Under the pieces are notes generated by a model. That model did no database searches. It worked only from the letters and a program-made list of their open reading frames with translations, and was not told the origin of the DNA. From an uncultured Collinsella sp. (GTDB lineage Bacteria; Actinomycetota; Coriobacteriia; Coriobacteriales; Coriobacteriaceae), in the NCBI GenBank assembly GCA_900554465.1, contig USHF01000018.1, forward strand, positions 1 to 13,981: DNA of 13,981 nt, written 5' to 3'. The position numbers and the translations under genes were made by a program. Positions 1-5,423 of the stretch are shown here, in pieces; the stretch's first letter is position 1; each line of letters begins with the position of its first letter.

Positions 1-34
1 GTCTCGTGGGCTCGGAGATGTGTATAAGAGACAG
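1..34 (+). other. Sequencing adapter (Nextera/Tn5 mosaic end), not genomic
   Basis: The first 34 bases match the Illumina Nextera transposase read-2 adapter. They end in the 19-bp Tn5 mosaic end AGATGTGTATAAGAGACAG at 16-34. Read through, the adapter gives the familiar spurious peptides MCIRDR and MYKRQ. This is library DNA left on a contig end and should be trimmed, so the first genomic base is 35. Confidence 0.97.
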
Positions 35-684
35 GCGTCGTGGGACCCAACACGCTCATCGCCTCGCTGTGCAACGGCATTACGAGCGAGCAAAAGATTG
101 CCGAGCGCTTTGGCTGGAAGCACACCGTCCTGGGCATCTGCCAGGGCATGGATGCCGTGTTCCTCGACGGAGAGCTCACCTTTACCAATGCGGGCGAGAT
201 TCGCTTTGGCGCGGCAGCGGGCACCGAGCCCGCAACCGTCACCGCCATCGACGAGCTCTACACACGCTGCGGCATCGCCCATACCGTCGAGAGCGACATT
301 GCGCACCGCATGTGGGCCAAACTCATGCTCAACGATGGTATCAACCAGACGTGCATGGCCTACGGCGGAACGTATGGAAGCGCCACAGAGGCCGGCTCCG
401 AGCAGCGCCGCTGCTTTGTCTCCGCCATGCGAGAGACACTTGCGGTCGCCAATGCCGAGGGCATTGAGCTGACCGAGGCAGACCTGACGCAGATGGTGCA
501 CCTCATCGAGGGAATCGACCCCACCGGTATGCCCTCGATGGCGCAGGACCGCATCGCACAACGAAAGACCGAAGTCGAGGAGTTCGCGGGCACCATCTGC
601 CGCCTCGCAGCCAAACACGATATCCAAGTGCCGCAAAACGATTGGCTCTATCGGCGCATCCGCGATATCGAGAAAAGCTGGTAG
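35..684 (+). CDS. 2-dehydropantoate 2-reductase family protein, 5'-truncated
   Basis: This is the C-terminal two thirds of a ketopantoate reductase (ApbA/PanE family), which makes pantoate from ketopantoate with NADPH on the way to CoA. The fragment enters in frame at base 37 and runs to TAG at 682-684. It opens in the stretch just after the Rossmann fold (VVGPNTLIASLCNGI). It then carries the family core MWAKLMLNDGINQ with the likely catalytic Lys, and the C-terminal motif PSMAQDRIAQRKTEVEEFAG. Family members are near 300 residues, so roughly 85-95 N-terminal residues including the GxGxxG loop are missing, cut by the contig end and not by mutation. GTG at 40 is an internal Val and not a start. 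No other pantothenate gene is visible, and paralogues of this family can act on other 2-oxoacids, so panE itself is not certain. Confidence 0.88.
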
Positions 685-717
685 CGCCAACGCACCGCAT
701 TCAACAGCCTTAACAGC

Positions 718-756
718 AAAGCCGCCGCAAGGGAACCGTTCCCCCGCGGCGGCTTT
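718..756 (+). terminator. Rho-independent terminator after the reductase gene
   Basis: An 11-bp perfect stem pairs AAAGCCGCCGC (718-728) with GCGGCGGCTTT (746-756). A nested GGGAA/TTCCC pairing (731-735/739-743) sits in the loop. It lies 33 bases after the stop codon. The T tract is short, and the A/T-flanked stem could serve both strands, including the converging gene that ends at 794. Confidence 0.75.
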
Positions 757-793
757 CATCTTCGTCTATGACCGGCTGTCAATCTCACAACAG

Positions 794-1000
794 TTAGCGT
801 TGCGATTCCGGAACCTCGTCCTCGTCATCGCGGCAAAGTAGCACGCCGGCGCTTCCCAGCAACGCCGCTGCAATCAAGGCGCCCACAATCACAGGAGCGG
901 CGCCCGTAGCGGACTGCAAGCCGGCAGTTAACACCGCCGTCGGACCAAGGCATCCGATCAAAAGGGCAACGACGGCAATAGCGACATCTCGAGCGTTCAT
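794..1000 (-). CDS. Small two-helix membrane protein, unknown function
   Basis: This is a 68-residue protein with no family I recognise. Two hydrophobic segments (about residues 5-27 and 34-56, rich in Ala, Val, Leu and Gly) are each long enough to span the membrane. They are joined by a short loop and followed by a charged, acidic tail (RDDEDEVPESQR). The N-terminus is short, with a positive Arg4 before the first helix. The ATG start at 1000 is supported by a strong GGAGGAA ribosome site just upstream on the minus strand. A 9-bp hairpin directly abuts that site (see 1015-1039). It converges with the reductase gene and lies downstream of the secreted-protein gene on the same strand, but a probable terminator separates them. 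No catalytic motif is visible. Confidence 0.7.
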   Translation of the reverse strand: MNARDVAIAVVALLIGCLGPTAVLTAGLQSATGAAPVIVGALIAAALLGSAGVLLCRDDEDEVPESQR

Positions 1001-1014
1001 GGAACCACTTCCTC

Positions 1015-1039
1015 CACGAGAAAGACTTTGTTTCTCGTG
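1015..1039 (-). promoter_or_regulatory. Leader hairpin touching the ribosome site of the small membrane protein
   Basis: A perfect 9-bp inverted repeat CACGAGAAA/TTTCTCGTG has a 7-base loop. On the minus-strand RNA its 3' arm ends exactly where the GGAGG Shine-Dalgarno of the gene starting at 1000 begins. It could tune ribosome access or protect the transcript 5' end. The function is inferred from position alone. Confidence 0.5.
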
Positions 1040-1110
1040 ACTTAGTGTGCCCCGCGCCCATATGCGCGGCGTACTGCCACGGTAAGCGTTCTGTTAGCTC
1101 AAGCATGCAC

Positions 1111-1160
1111 AAAAAACGGACGCCCTTACGTTGCCCAAAGGCTCGGTAAAGACGCCCGCC
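1111..1160 (-). terminator. Possible terminator of the secreted-protein gene
   Basis: On the minus strand, downstream of the stop at 1188, an imperfect stem (UCUUUAC with GUAAGGG, using G-U pairs, around a GCC/GGC inner stem) is followed by CGTCCG and a run of six T (A6 at 1111-1116). The stem is weaker than the others in this window. Confidence 0.35.
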
Positions 1161-1187
1161 CGTCATGTCCTATTGGCTTATGGCAGA

Positions 1188-1964
1188 TTACCAACCGGTA
1201 TAGTAGTCGGTGGTTCCGGCTGCGCAGCCGGAGTCATAGACCTTGCACTCGCCCTTGGAACCGGTAAACGTGGAGCCCTGAGCCTTATCGCCCGCGGCCA
1301 CGACGTAGTAACCATCGGAATCGCGCCAAAAGCCCTCGGAATCCTGAGTCCACTCGCCCGTGCGGTGATGGTAGAGCACGTTGCTGCTGTAATAGGTCTC
1401 ACGACGACCGTTATAGTTATTGACGCCGCTCGAGCGCGTCAGGCCCGAGCCGTTCGCGTAATACGCAGCAGACGCGTAAGACGAGCCGGAGCCGGCGTTG
1501 TAATACGAAGCCTGAACGGCCTCAGCGGCCTCGGCTTCGGCAGCCGCAGCCTCGAGCGCCTCGCGCTTAGCATCCTCGAGCGCGGAGCGAAGCTCGTCGA
1601 GCTCGGCCGACTTCGCGTCGACCTCCTCCATCGTCAAAAGACTGCCCGCACCATCGATACAACCTTGCAGTACAGCGCGCTCGTCATCGGTGGCATAGCC
1701 ACCGTACATGTTCATGATGATCTGGGCGCGGACCTCCAGGGAATCGCGCTTGGCCCCCATAGAGGCGTTCCACTCCTGCATGGAGCCAAAGCCGTCGCCG
1801 CGATAGTCGACGGGCTGCATCAGCGTCGCCTCGGACGGCGTGGATCCGACCGTATCGGATAGTGTTGCCGCGTGGGCATCAGTTGCGCCGGCGCCCGTCA
1901 AAAGTGCCACGGTCAGAGCGGCGGAAAGGGCGGCGGCTTTCGGTTTTCGTGAATCAATCCTCAT
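1188..1964 (-). CDS. Secreted coiled-coil protein with a Cys-pair C-terminal domain
   Basis: This 258-residue exported protein is of unknown function. Residues 1-32 form a signal peptide: basic MRIDSRKPK, a hydrophobic core, and an AHA site before ATLSD. After about 75 mixed residues comes a probable coiled coil at about 112-152, rich in Glu, Ala and Leu. A Tyr/Ser/Gly/Asn-rich low-complexity linker (153-198) follows. The C-terminal segment (about 199-258) holds WTQDSEGFWRDSDGYYVV and two cysteines (C240, C247) in GECKVYDSGC, ending at Trp258. From memory this end resembles small domains closing other secreted proteins of gut anaerobes; it may fold like a small cell-wall-associated beta domain with a disulfide. 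ATG at 1964 was chosen over longer in-frame options because GGAGG lies just upstream and the signal peptide then starts correctly. A role at the cell surface or in envelope growth is plausible but unproven. Confidence 0.72.
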   Translation of the reverse strand: MRIDSRKPKAAALSAALTVALLTGAGATDAHAATLSDTVGSTPSEATLMQPVDYRGDGFGSMQEWNASMGAKRDSLEVRAQIIMNMYGGYATDDERAVLQGCIDGAGSLLTMEEVDAKSAELDELRSALEDAKREALEAAAAEAEAAEAVQASYYNAGSGSSYASAAYYANGSGLTRSSGVNNYNGRRETYYSSNVLYHHRTGEWTQDSEGFWRDSDGYYVVAAGDKAQGSTFTGSKGECKVYDSGCAAGTTDYYTGW

Positions 1965-2029
1965 GTAGCTGGAAACCTCCGTAGTGCGTTTTTGCTGCGT
2001 TTGAGCTGCGTGTGATTCGATCGCGCTGC

Positions 2030-2035
2030 ATAGTA
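2030..2035 (-). promoter_or_regulatory. Possible -10 element for the secreted-protein gene
   Basis: The minus strand reads TACTAT here, about 65 bases before the ATG at 1964. No convincing -35 hexamer lies 16-18 bases further up. The gap 1965-2276 otherwise holds only this, the nested repeat at 2130-2177 and the metY terminator. Confidence 0.3.
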
Positions 2036-2129
2036 CCCCGAGCAAATCGCGACCTGCGGTTTTTCTCAAAAGGCGCACGTCATTTGCGTAAAACTCACAT
2101 CCTCTCAACAGGAGTTTTCCACATCTCGA

Positions 2130-2177
2130 TTGCATAAAGCGTGCCAAAAACCCTGTTTTTGCACCCTCTCTATGCAA
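2130..2177. repeat. Nested inverted repeat between the secreted-protein gene and metY
   Basis: The outer arms TTGCATA/TATGCAA (2130-2136/2171-2177) enclose inner arms GTGC/GCAC (2141-2144/2161-2164) and AAAAAC/GTTTTT (2146-2151/2155-2160), leaving a 3-base loop. It sits right beyond the T run of the metY terminator. It could be a second hairpin, a protein site or part of a dispersed repeat; nothing decides between these. Confidence 0.45.
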
Positions 2178-2216
2178 AAAAGGCGCCTGTGCGACCATTG
2201 TTCGCACAGGCGCCTT
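2175..2216 (-). terminator. Rho-independent terminator of metY
   Basis: A perfect 15-bp stem (2180-2194 with 2202-2216) has a 7-base loop. On the minus strand it is followed at once by a run of T (complement of the A tract at 2176-2181). It begins about 60 bases after the metY stop codon and is a textbook intrinsic terminator. Confidence 0.92.
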
Positions 2217-2276
2217 GAGCAGGCATTTTATGCAGTTATACCTATCGAGTCGCAAGGGGTCCTTGCACAAGTCGCC

Positions 2277-3587
2277 TTACTCGTCCAGTGCGGCAAAGGC
2301 CTGCTTCAGATCCCAAATGATGTCCTCGGCGTTCTCGGTACCGATGGAAAGACGGATCGTGGAGGGCGTGATGTTCTGCTCGGCGAGCTCCTCGGCAGAG
2401 AGCTGGGAGTGCGTGGTGGTAGCCGGGTGCACGACGAGCGACTTGACGTCGGCCACGTTGGCGAGCAGCGAGAACACCTGCAGATGATCGATGAACTTCC
2501 AAGCTGCCTCCTGGCCACCCTTAATCTCAAAGGTAAAGATCGAGGCACCGCCGTTGGGGAAGTACTTCTGGTACAGCTCATGGTCGGGATGCTCGGGCAG
2601 GCTCGGGTGGTTCACCTTGGCGACGTGGCTGTCACCGGTCAGAAACTCAACGACCTTCTTGGTGTTCTCGACATGACGGTCAACGCGCAGCGACAGAGTC
2701 TCGGTGCCCTGGAGCAGGACCCAGGCGTTGAACGGGCTGATGCAGGCGCCCTCGTCACGCAGCAGGATAGCGCGGACATAGGTTGCAAAGGCGGCGGGAC
2801 CGGCAGCCTCTGCAAACGAAACACCGTGGTAGGAGGGGTTGGGCTCAGCGATCTGGGCGTACTTGCCACTCGCCTTCCAATCGAAGTTACCGCCGTCGAC
2901 GATCACACCGCCCAGCGAGGTGCCGTGGCCGCCGATAAACTTGGTTGCGGAGTGGACGACGATGTTGGCACCATGCTCCAGCGGACGGAACAGATACGGG
3001 GTGCCGAAGGTGTTGTCGACGACAACCGGCAGACCATGCTTCTTGGCGATCTCGGAGATGGCGTCGATGTTGGGGATGTCGGAGTTGGGGTTACCGAGCG
3101 TCTCGAGATAGATGACCGTGGTGTTGTCCTTGATGGCGCCCTCGACCTCGTCCAGGTTATGGGCATCGACGAAGGTGGTCTCGACACCAAACTGGGAGAG
3201 CGTGTGCTCCAGCAGGTTGTAGGAACCGCCGTAGATGGTCTTCTGGGCGACCACGTGGTCACCAGCCTGGGCAAGTGCCTGCAGGGTATAGGTGATGGCA
3301 GCGGCACCGGAGGCGACGGCAAGACCGGCCACGCCACCCTCGAGCGCGGCGATACGGTCCTCGAAGACGCCCTGGGTGGAGTTGGTCAGACGGCCGTAGA
3401 TGTTACCGGCGTCGGCAAGACCAAAGCGGTCGGCGGCGTGCTGGGAGTTGCGGAACACATAGCTCGTGGTTTGATAGATAGGCACAGCACGGGAGTCGGA
3501 TGCAGGATCGGCGCTCTCCTGGCCAACGTGCAGCTGCAGGGTATCGAAACCAAAGGTATGCTCGGGGTTGTTGATGAACTGGCTCAT
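2277..3587 (-). CDS. metY: O-acetylhomoserine sulfhydrylase (O-acetylhomoserine aminocarboxypropyltransferase)
   Basis: This 436-residue cytoplasmic PLP enzyme of the Cys/Met-metabolism family makes homocysteine from O-acetylhomoserine and sulfide, the direct sulfhydrylation route to methionine. Family signatures are clear. TLQLHVGQ and VPIYQTTSYVF lie near the N-terminus, followed by NIYGRLTNSTQGVFEDRIAALEGG and ASGAAAI in the cofactor phosphate region. Asp191 in VVVDNTFGTP should contact the pyridine nitrogen, and Lys216 in VHSATKFIGGHG should form the Schiff base. The long C-terminal domain (about 436 residues against about 380-400 for MetB/MetC) favours MetY. ATG at 3587 is preceded by AAGGAG; a 22-codon upstream extension in the same frame lies in the leader and is rejected. 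The gene is monocistronic, between its own promoter and a strong terminator, divergent from a LysR regulator. Confidence 0.94.
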   Translation of the reverse strand: MSQFINNPEHTFGFDTLQLHVGQESADPASDSRAVPIYQTTSYVFRNSQHAADRFGLADAGNIYGRLTNSTQGVFEDRIAALEGGVAGLAVASGAAAITYTLQALAQAGDHVVAQKTIYGGSYNLLEHTLSQFGVETTFVDAHNLDEVEGAIKDNTTVIYLETLGNPNSDIPNIDAISEIAKKHGLPVVVDNTFGTPYLFRPLEHGANIVVHSATKFIGGHGTSLGGVIVDGGNFDWKASGKYAQIAEPNPSYHGVSFAEAAGPAAFATYVRAILLRDEGACISPFNAWVLLQGTETLSLRVDRHVENTKKVVEFLTGDSHVAKVNHPSLPEHPDHELYQKYFPNGGASIFTFEIKGGQEAAWKFIDHLQVFSLLANVADVKSLVVHPATTTHSQLSAEELAEQNITPSTIRLSIGTENAEDIIWDLKQAFAALDE

Positions 3588-3603
3588 GATGATCTCCTTG
3601 ATC

Positions 3604-3636
3604 AAATAGAAGTAAATAAGAGTAAGAGAAGTAAGT
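3604..3636 (-). promoter_or_regulatory. G-free pyrimidine-rich tract in the metY leader
   Basis: The minus-strand RNA has 33 bases without a single G, rich in CU and UC steps, between the leader-peptide stop codon and the metY ribosome site. G-poor, C/U-rich, unstructured RNA is the kind of segment Rho loads on. No T-run terminator is present in this leader, so Rho-dependent attenuation is a reasonable idea, but it is inferred only. Confidence 0.35.
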
Positions 3637-3649
3637 CGCTGTCTCCCGA

Positions 3650-3703
3650 TCACGCCGACGGGCGCAAACAGGAGCCCGGCATTCGTCTTAGTAAGCAGTT
3701 CAT
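3650..3703 (-). CDS. Leader peptide upstream of metY (17 codons, two Cys)
   Basis: A short ORF in the metY leader encodes MNCLLRRMPGSCLRPSA and then TGA. It has the best ribosome site of this region, AAAAGGAGG followed by seven bases and ATG, stronger than that of metY itself, so translation is likely. It starts about 63 bases after the predicted transcription start and ends 62 bases before the metY ATG. Two Cys and one internal Met codon in 17, in front of a sulfur amino acid gene, suggest a leader peptide whose translation senses cysteine or methionine supply. Cys-containing leader peptides ahead of sulfur genes are known in Actinobacteria such as mycobacteria. A hairpin (3654-3680) overlaps its last codons. 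Two non-adjacent Cys codons are fewer than in classic attenuators, so the sensing role is tentative. Confidence 0.6.
   Translation of the reverse strand: MNCLLRRMPGSCLRPSA
3654..3680 (-). promoter_or_regulatory. Hairpin overlapping the end of the metY leader peptide
   Basis: On the minus-strand RNA, GCCGGGC (complement of 3674-3680) pairs with the segment complementary to 3654-3663, giving seven GC pairs with a 3-base bulge and a 10-base loop. It covers codons 9-17 of the leader peptide, so a ribosome translating the ORF would open it. This arrangement fits translation-dependent control. Confidence 0.4.
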
Positions 3704-3772
3704 ATGCGGTCCTCCTTTTGACATCCCGTTCTCATGGTCGGCTTAATTACCTACCGCCTTTGTGTGTTTTGA

Positions 3773-3801
3773 ATAGTACGGGCATTGTTTCCCTCGGTCA
3801 A
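3773..3801 (-). promoter_or_regulatory. Promoter of metY (TTGACC-17-TACTAT)
   Basis: On the minus strand a -35 TTGACC (complement of 3796-3801) and a -10 TACTAT (complement of 3773-3778) are separated by exactly 17 bases, close to the sigma70 consensus. Transcription should start near 3766, giving a leader of about 180 bases. Confidence 0.75.
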
Positions 3802-3820
3802 TCACTTAAAAGCGCTAACT

Positions 3821-3843
3821 TGTTATCGGTTTTATAGATAACA
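3821..3843. promoter_or_regulatory. LysR-type operator between lysR and metY
   Basis: A perfect 7-bp inverted repeat TGTTATC-N9-GATAACA contains the T-N11-A spacing typical of LysR-family sites (T3826, A3838). Its centre at 3832 lies about 66 bp upstream of the predicted metY start point, the usual position of a LysR recognition site at an activated promoter. It also lies 20 bases before the regulator's own ATG and covers a -10-like TATAGA, so it could serve autorepression too. Confidence 0.7.
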
Positions 3844-3862
3844 CTCGAAAGGACGGGCGCCG

Positions 3863-4801
3863 ATGACCCTCCAGCAGCTTCGCTTTTTGATCGCCGTGGC
3901 AGAGTCCGGTTCGATCAACGCCGCAGCCCAGCGCCTCTATACGGCGCAGTCCAATATCTCCAATGCCGTCAAAAGCCTGGAGCAGGAACTTCATATCGAA
4001 ATCTTTACGCGCTCCAGCCGCGGTGTTGCACTCACCAACGACGGCACCGAGCTTTTGGGTTATGCACGCCAGGTCGTAGAGCAGGCCGACATGCTCGAGG
4101 CCCGCTACGAGGACGGCGGTACACCCCAGGCGCGCCTTGCCATTTCGGCCCAACACTACGCGTTTTCGGTCGAGGCCTTTGTCAACGTGGTCGAGCGCTG
4201 CCGCGACAGCAAGTTCGAGTTCATCATGCGCGAGACCACCACATCGCAGATTATCGACGACGTCCGCGCATTTCGCAGCGATATCGGCATTCTGTATCTA
4301 GATGATTTTAACGCCCGCGTTCTGCAGAAGGCCTTCGCCGATGCCCGCGCGAGCTTCCATCCCCTCTTCGACGCGACGGTCCACGTCTTCGTCAGCGAAC
4401 GCCACCCGCTCGCACGCCACCCTCAGCTGTCCCTTGCCGACCTCACGCCCTATACGCGCTACAGCTTTGAGCAAGGCACCTCGAACTCCTTCTATTACGC
4501 CGAGGAACCGTTTAGCTATATTCCCTGCAACCGCAATATCCGCGTATCCGACCGCGGGACGCTCACCAACCTGCTTATCACCTCGAACGGCTATGCGCTG
4601 TCGACCGGCGTACTCTCCAGCGAAATGCAGTGGGGCATGGCCTCGATCCCCCTGGCAGACGCCCCGACGATGCATGTGGGCTACATCATGCATGACGACC
4701 GCAAACCCTCTCCCCTCTTGCAGCAATACCTCGACGAGCTCAACCGCATCATCCATGCCAACCAACTGTCGGAAGACGGGGTAGAAATCGTAGATTGCTA
4801 G
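3863..4801 (+). CDS. LysR-family transcriptional regulator, likely activator of metY
   Basis: This is a 312-residue cytoplasmic LysR-type regulator. Residues 2-60 form the winged helix-turn-helix (TLQQLRFLIAVAESGSINAA, then YTAQSNISNAVKSLEQEL and FTRSSRGVALTNDG). A linker helix follows, then the effector-binding domain from about residue 90. The length is typical. ATG at 3863 follows GAAAGGA with a 9-base gap. It is transcribed away from metY, and the shared 275-bp gap holds a perfect T-N11-A inverted repeat placed at about -66 of the metY promoter, so it very likely controls metY and itself. In known family members of this pathway (CysB, MetR, CysL) the effectors are sulfur or serine-derived metabolites such as O-acetylserine or homocysteine. 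I cannot tell which applies here. Confidence 0.9.
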   Translation: MTLQQLRFLIAVAESGSINAAAQRLYTAQSNISNAVKSLEQELHIEIFTRSSRGVALTNDGTELLGYARQVVEQADMLEARYEDGGTPQARLAISAQHYAFSVEAFVNVVERCRDSKFEFIMRETTTSQIIDDVRAFRSDIGILYLDDFNARVLQKAFADARASFHPLFDATVHVFVSERHPLARHPQLSLADLTPYTRYSFEQGTSNSFYYAEEPFSYIPCNRNIRVSDRGTLTNLLITSNGYALSTGVLSSEMQWGMASIPLADAPTMHVGYIMHDDRKPSPLLQQYLDELNRIIHANQLSEDGVEIVDC

Positions 4802-4820
4802 CCCCCGGCGGGCATGGCGC

Positions 4821-4826
4821 TACAAT
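4821..4826 (+). promoter_or_regulatory. Possible -10 element of rnhA
   Basis: TACAAT in a GCTACAATG context lies 38 bases before the GTG start. A similar GCTACACT occurs before the next gene (5385-5390), and both may be -10 elements. No clear -35 is seen at either. Confidence 0.35.
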
Positions 4827-4864
4827 GGTCACTCACGCGAAACGTACCCAACGAAAGGAACCAT

Positions 4865-5350
4865 GTGAAGGTCATCATCTATACCGACGGCTCGGCCCGA
4901 TCAAATCCGGGACGTGGCGGCTACGGCGCCGTGCTCAAATACACCAACCCCGCCGGCAAGACCTTCACCTCTGAGCTTTCGCGCGGCTACGCCAAGACCA
5001 CCAACAACCGCATGGAGCTCATGGCGGTCATCGTGGCACTCGAGGCGCTCAACCGCCCCTGCGACGTCGAAGTCCATTCCGATTCGCAGTACGTCGTCAA
5101 CGCCTTCAACAAGCACTGGATTGACGGATGGAAAAAACGCGGCTGGAAGACCGCCAACAAGCAGCCTGTCAAGAACCGCGACCTGTGGGAGCGTCTGCTT
5201 GCCGCAAAGAGCAAGCATAAGGTGGAGTTCATCTGGGTTAAGGGTCACGCCGGCCATGAGCTCAACGAGCGCTGCGACGAGCTTGCCACCACGGCGGCCG
5301 ACGGCAGCAACCTCGATATCGACACCGGCTTTAACGAGAGCGACCTGTAA
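4865..5350 (+). CDS. rnhA: Ribonuclease HI
   Basis: This 161-residue type I RNase H cuts the RNA strand of RNA-DNA hybrids during replication and R-loop removal. The catalytic carboxylates are all present: Asp8 in YTDGSARSNPG, Glu51 in NNRMELMA, Asp73 in HSDSQYV and Asp138 in NERCDELA, with the mobile-loop His128 in WVKGHAGH. The basic handle (HWIDGWKKRGWKTANKQPVKN) typical of E. coli RnhA is also there. GTG at 4865 is the start: GAAAGGAA precedes it and the protein then begins MKVIIYTDGS as in the family. The ATG two bases earlier meets a stop at once. An upstream in-frame ATG at 4814 lacks a ribosome site and is followed by a probable -10 element (TACAAT, 4821-4826). It follows the LysR gene by 63 bases with no clear terminator between. 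Confidence 0.95.
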   Translation: MKVIIYTDGSARSNPGRGGYGAVLKYTNPAGKTFTSELSRGYAKTTNNRMELMAVIVALEALNRPCDVEVHSDSQYVVNAFNKHWIDGWKKRGWKTANKQPVKNRDLWERLLAAKSKHKVEFIWVKGHAGHELNERCDELATTAADGSNLDIDTGFNESDL

Positions 5351-5423
5351 CGGCGTTTTCGCACGCTTTTGTGTCCTCCCGCGCTACACTCATCCTGTAA
5401 ACCGAACGGCACGAGGGGGATAC

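Noticed and set aside
6..472. Plus-strand ORFs beginning in the first bases (peptides starting MGSEMCIRDR and MYKRQ)
   Set aside because: They start inside the Nextera adapter and run out of frame across the ketopantoate reductase gene.
2130..3746. 538-codon plus-strand ORF antisense to metY
   Set aside because: It is a shadow of GC-rich codon use in metY. It has no ribosome site or recognisable domain, and metY on the other strand is beyond doubt.
3588..3766. SAM (S-box) riboswitch ahead of metY
   Set aside because: I could not find the four-helix S-box core or its conserved sequences; the leader is better explained by a short ORF plus hairpin.
4863..4868. ATG at 4863 as the rnhA start
   Set aside because: It is followed immediately by TGA. 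The in-frame start is the overlapping GTG at 4865.
4914..5423. In-frame extension of the oxidoreductase far upstream through rnhA
   Set aside because: Its composition is that of an out-of-frame read of rnhA; the family start MLRIATIG is at 5424.
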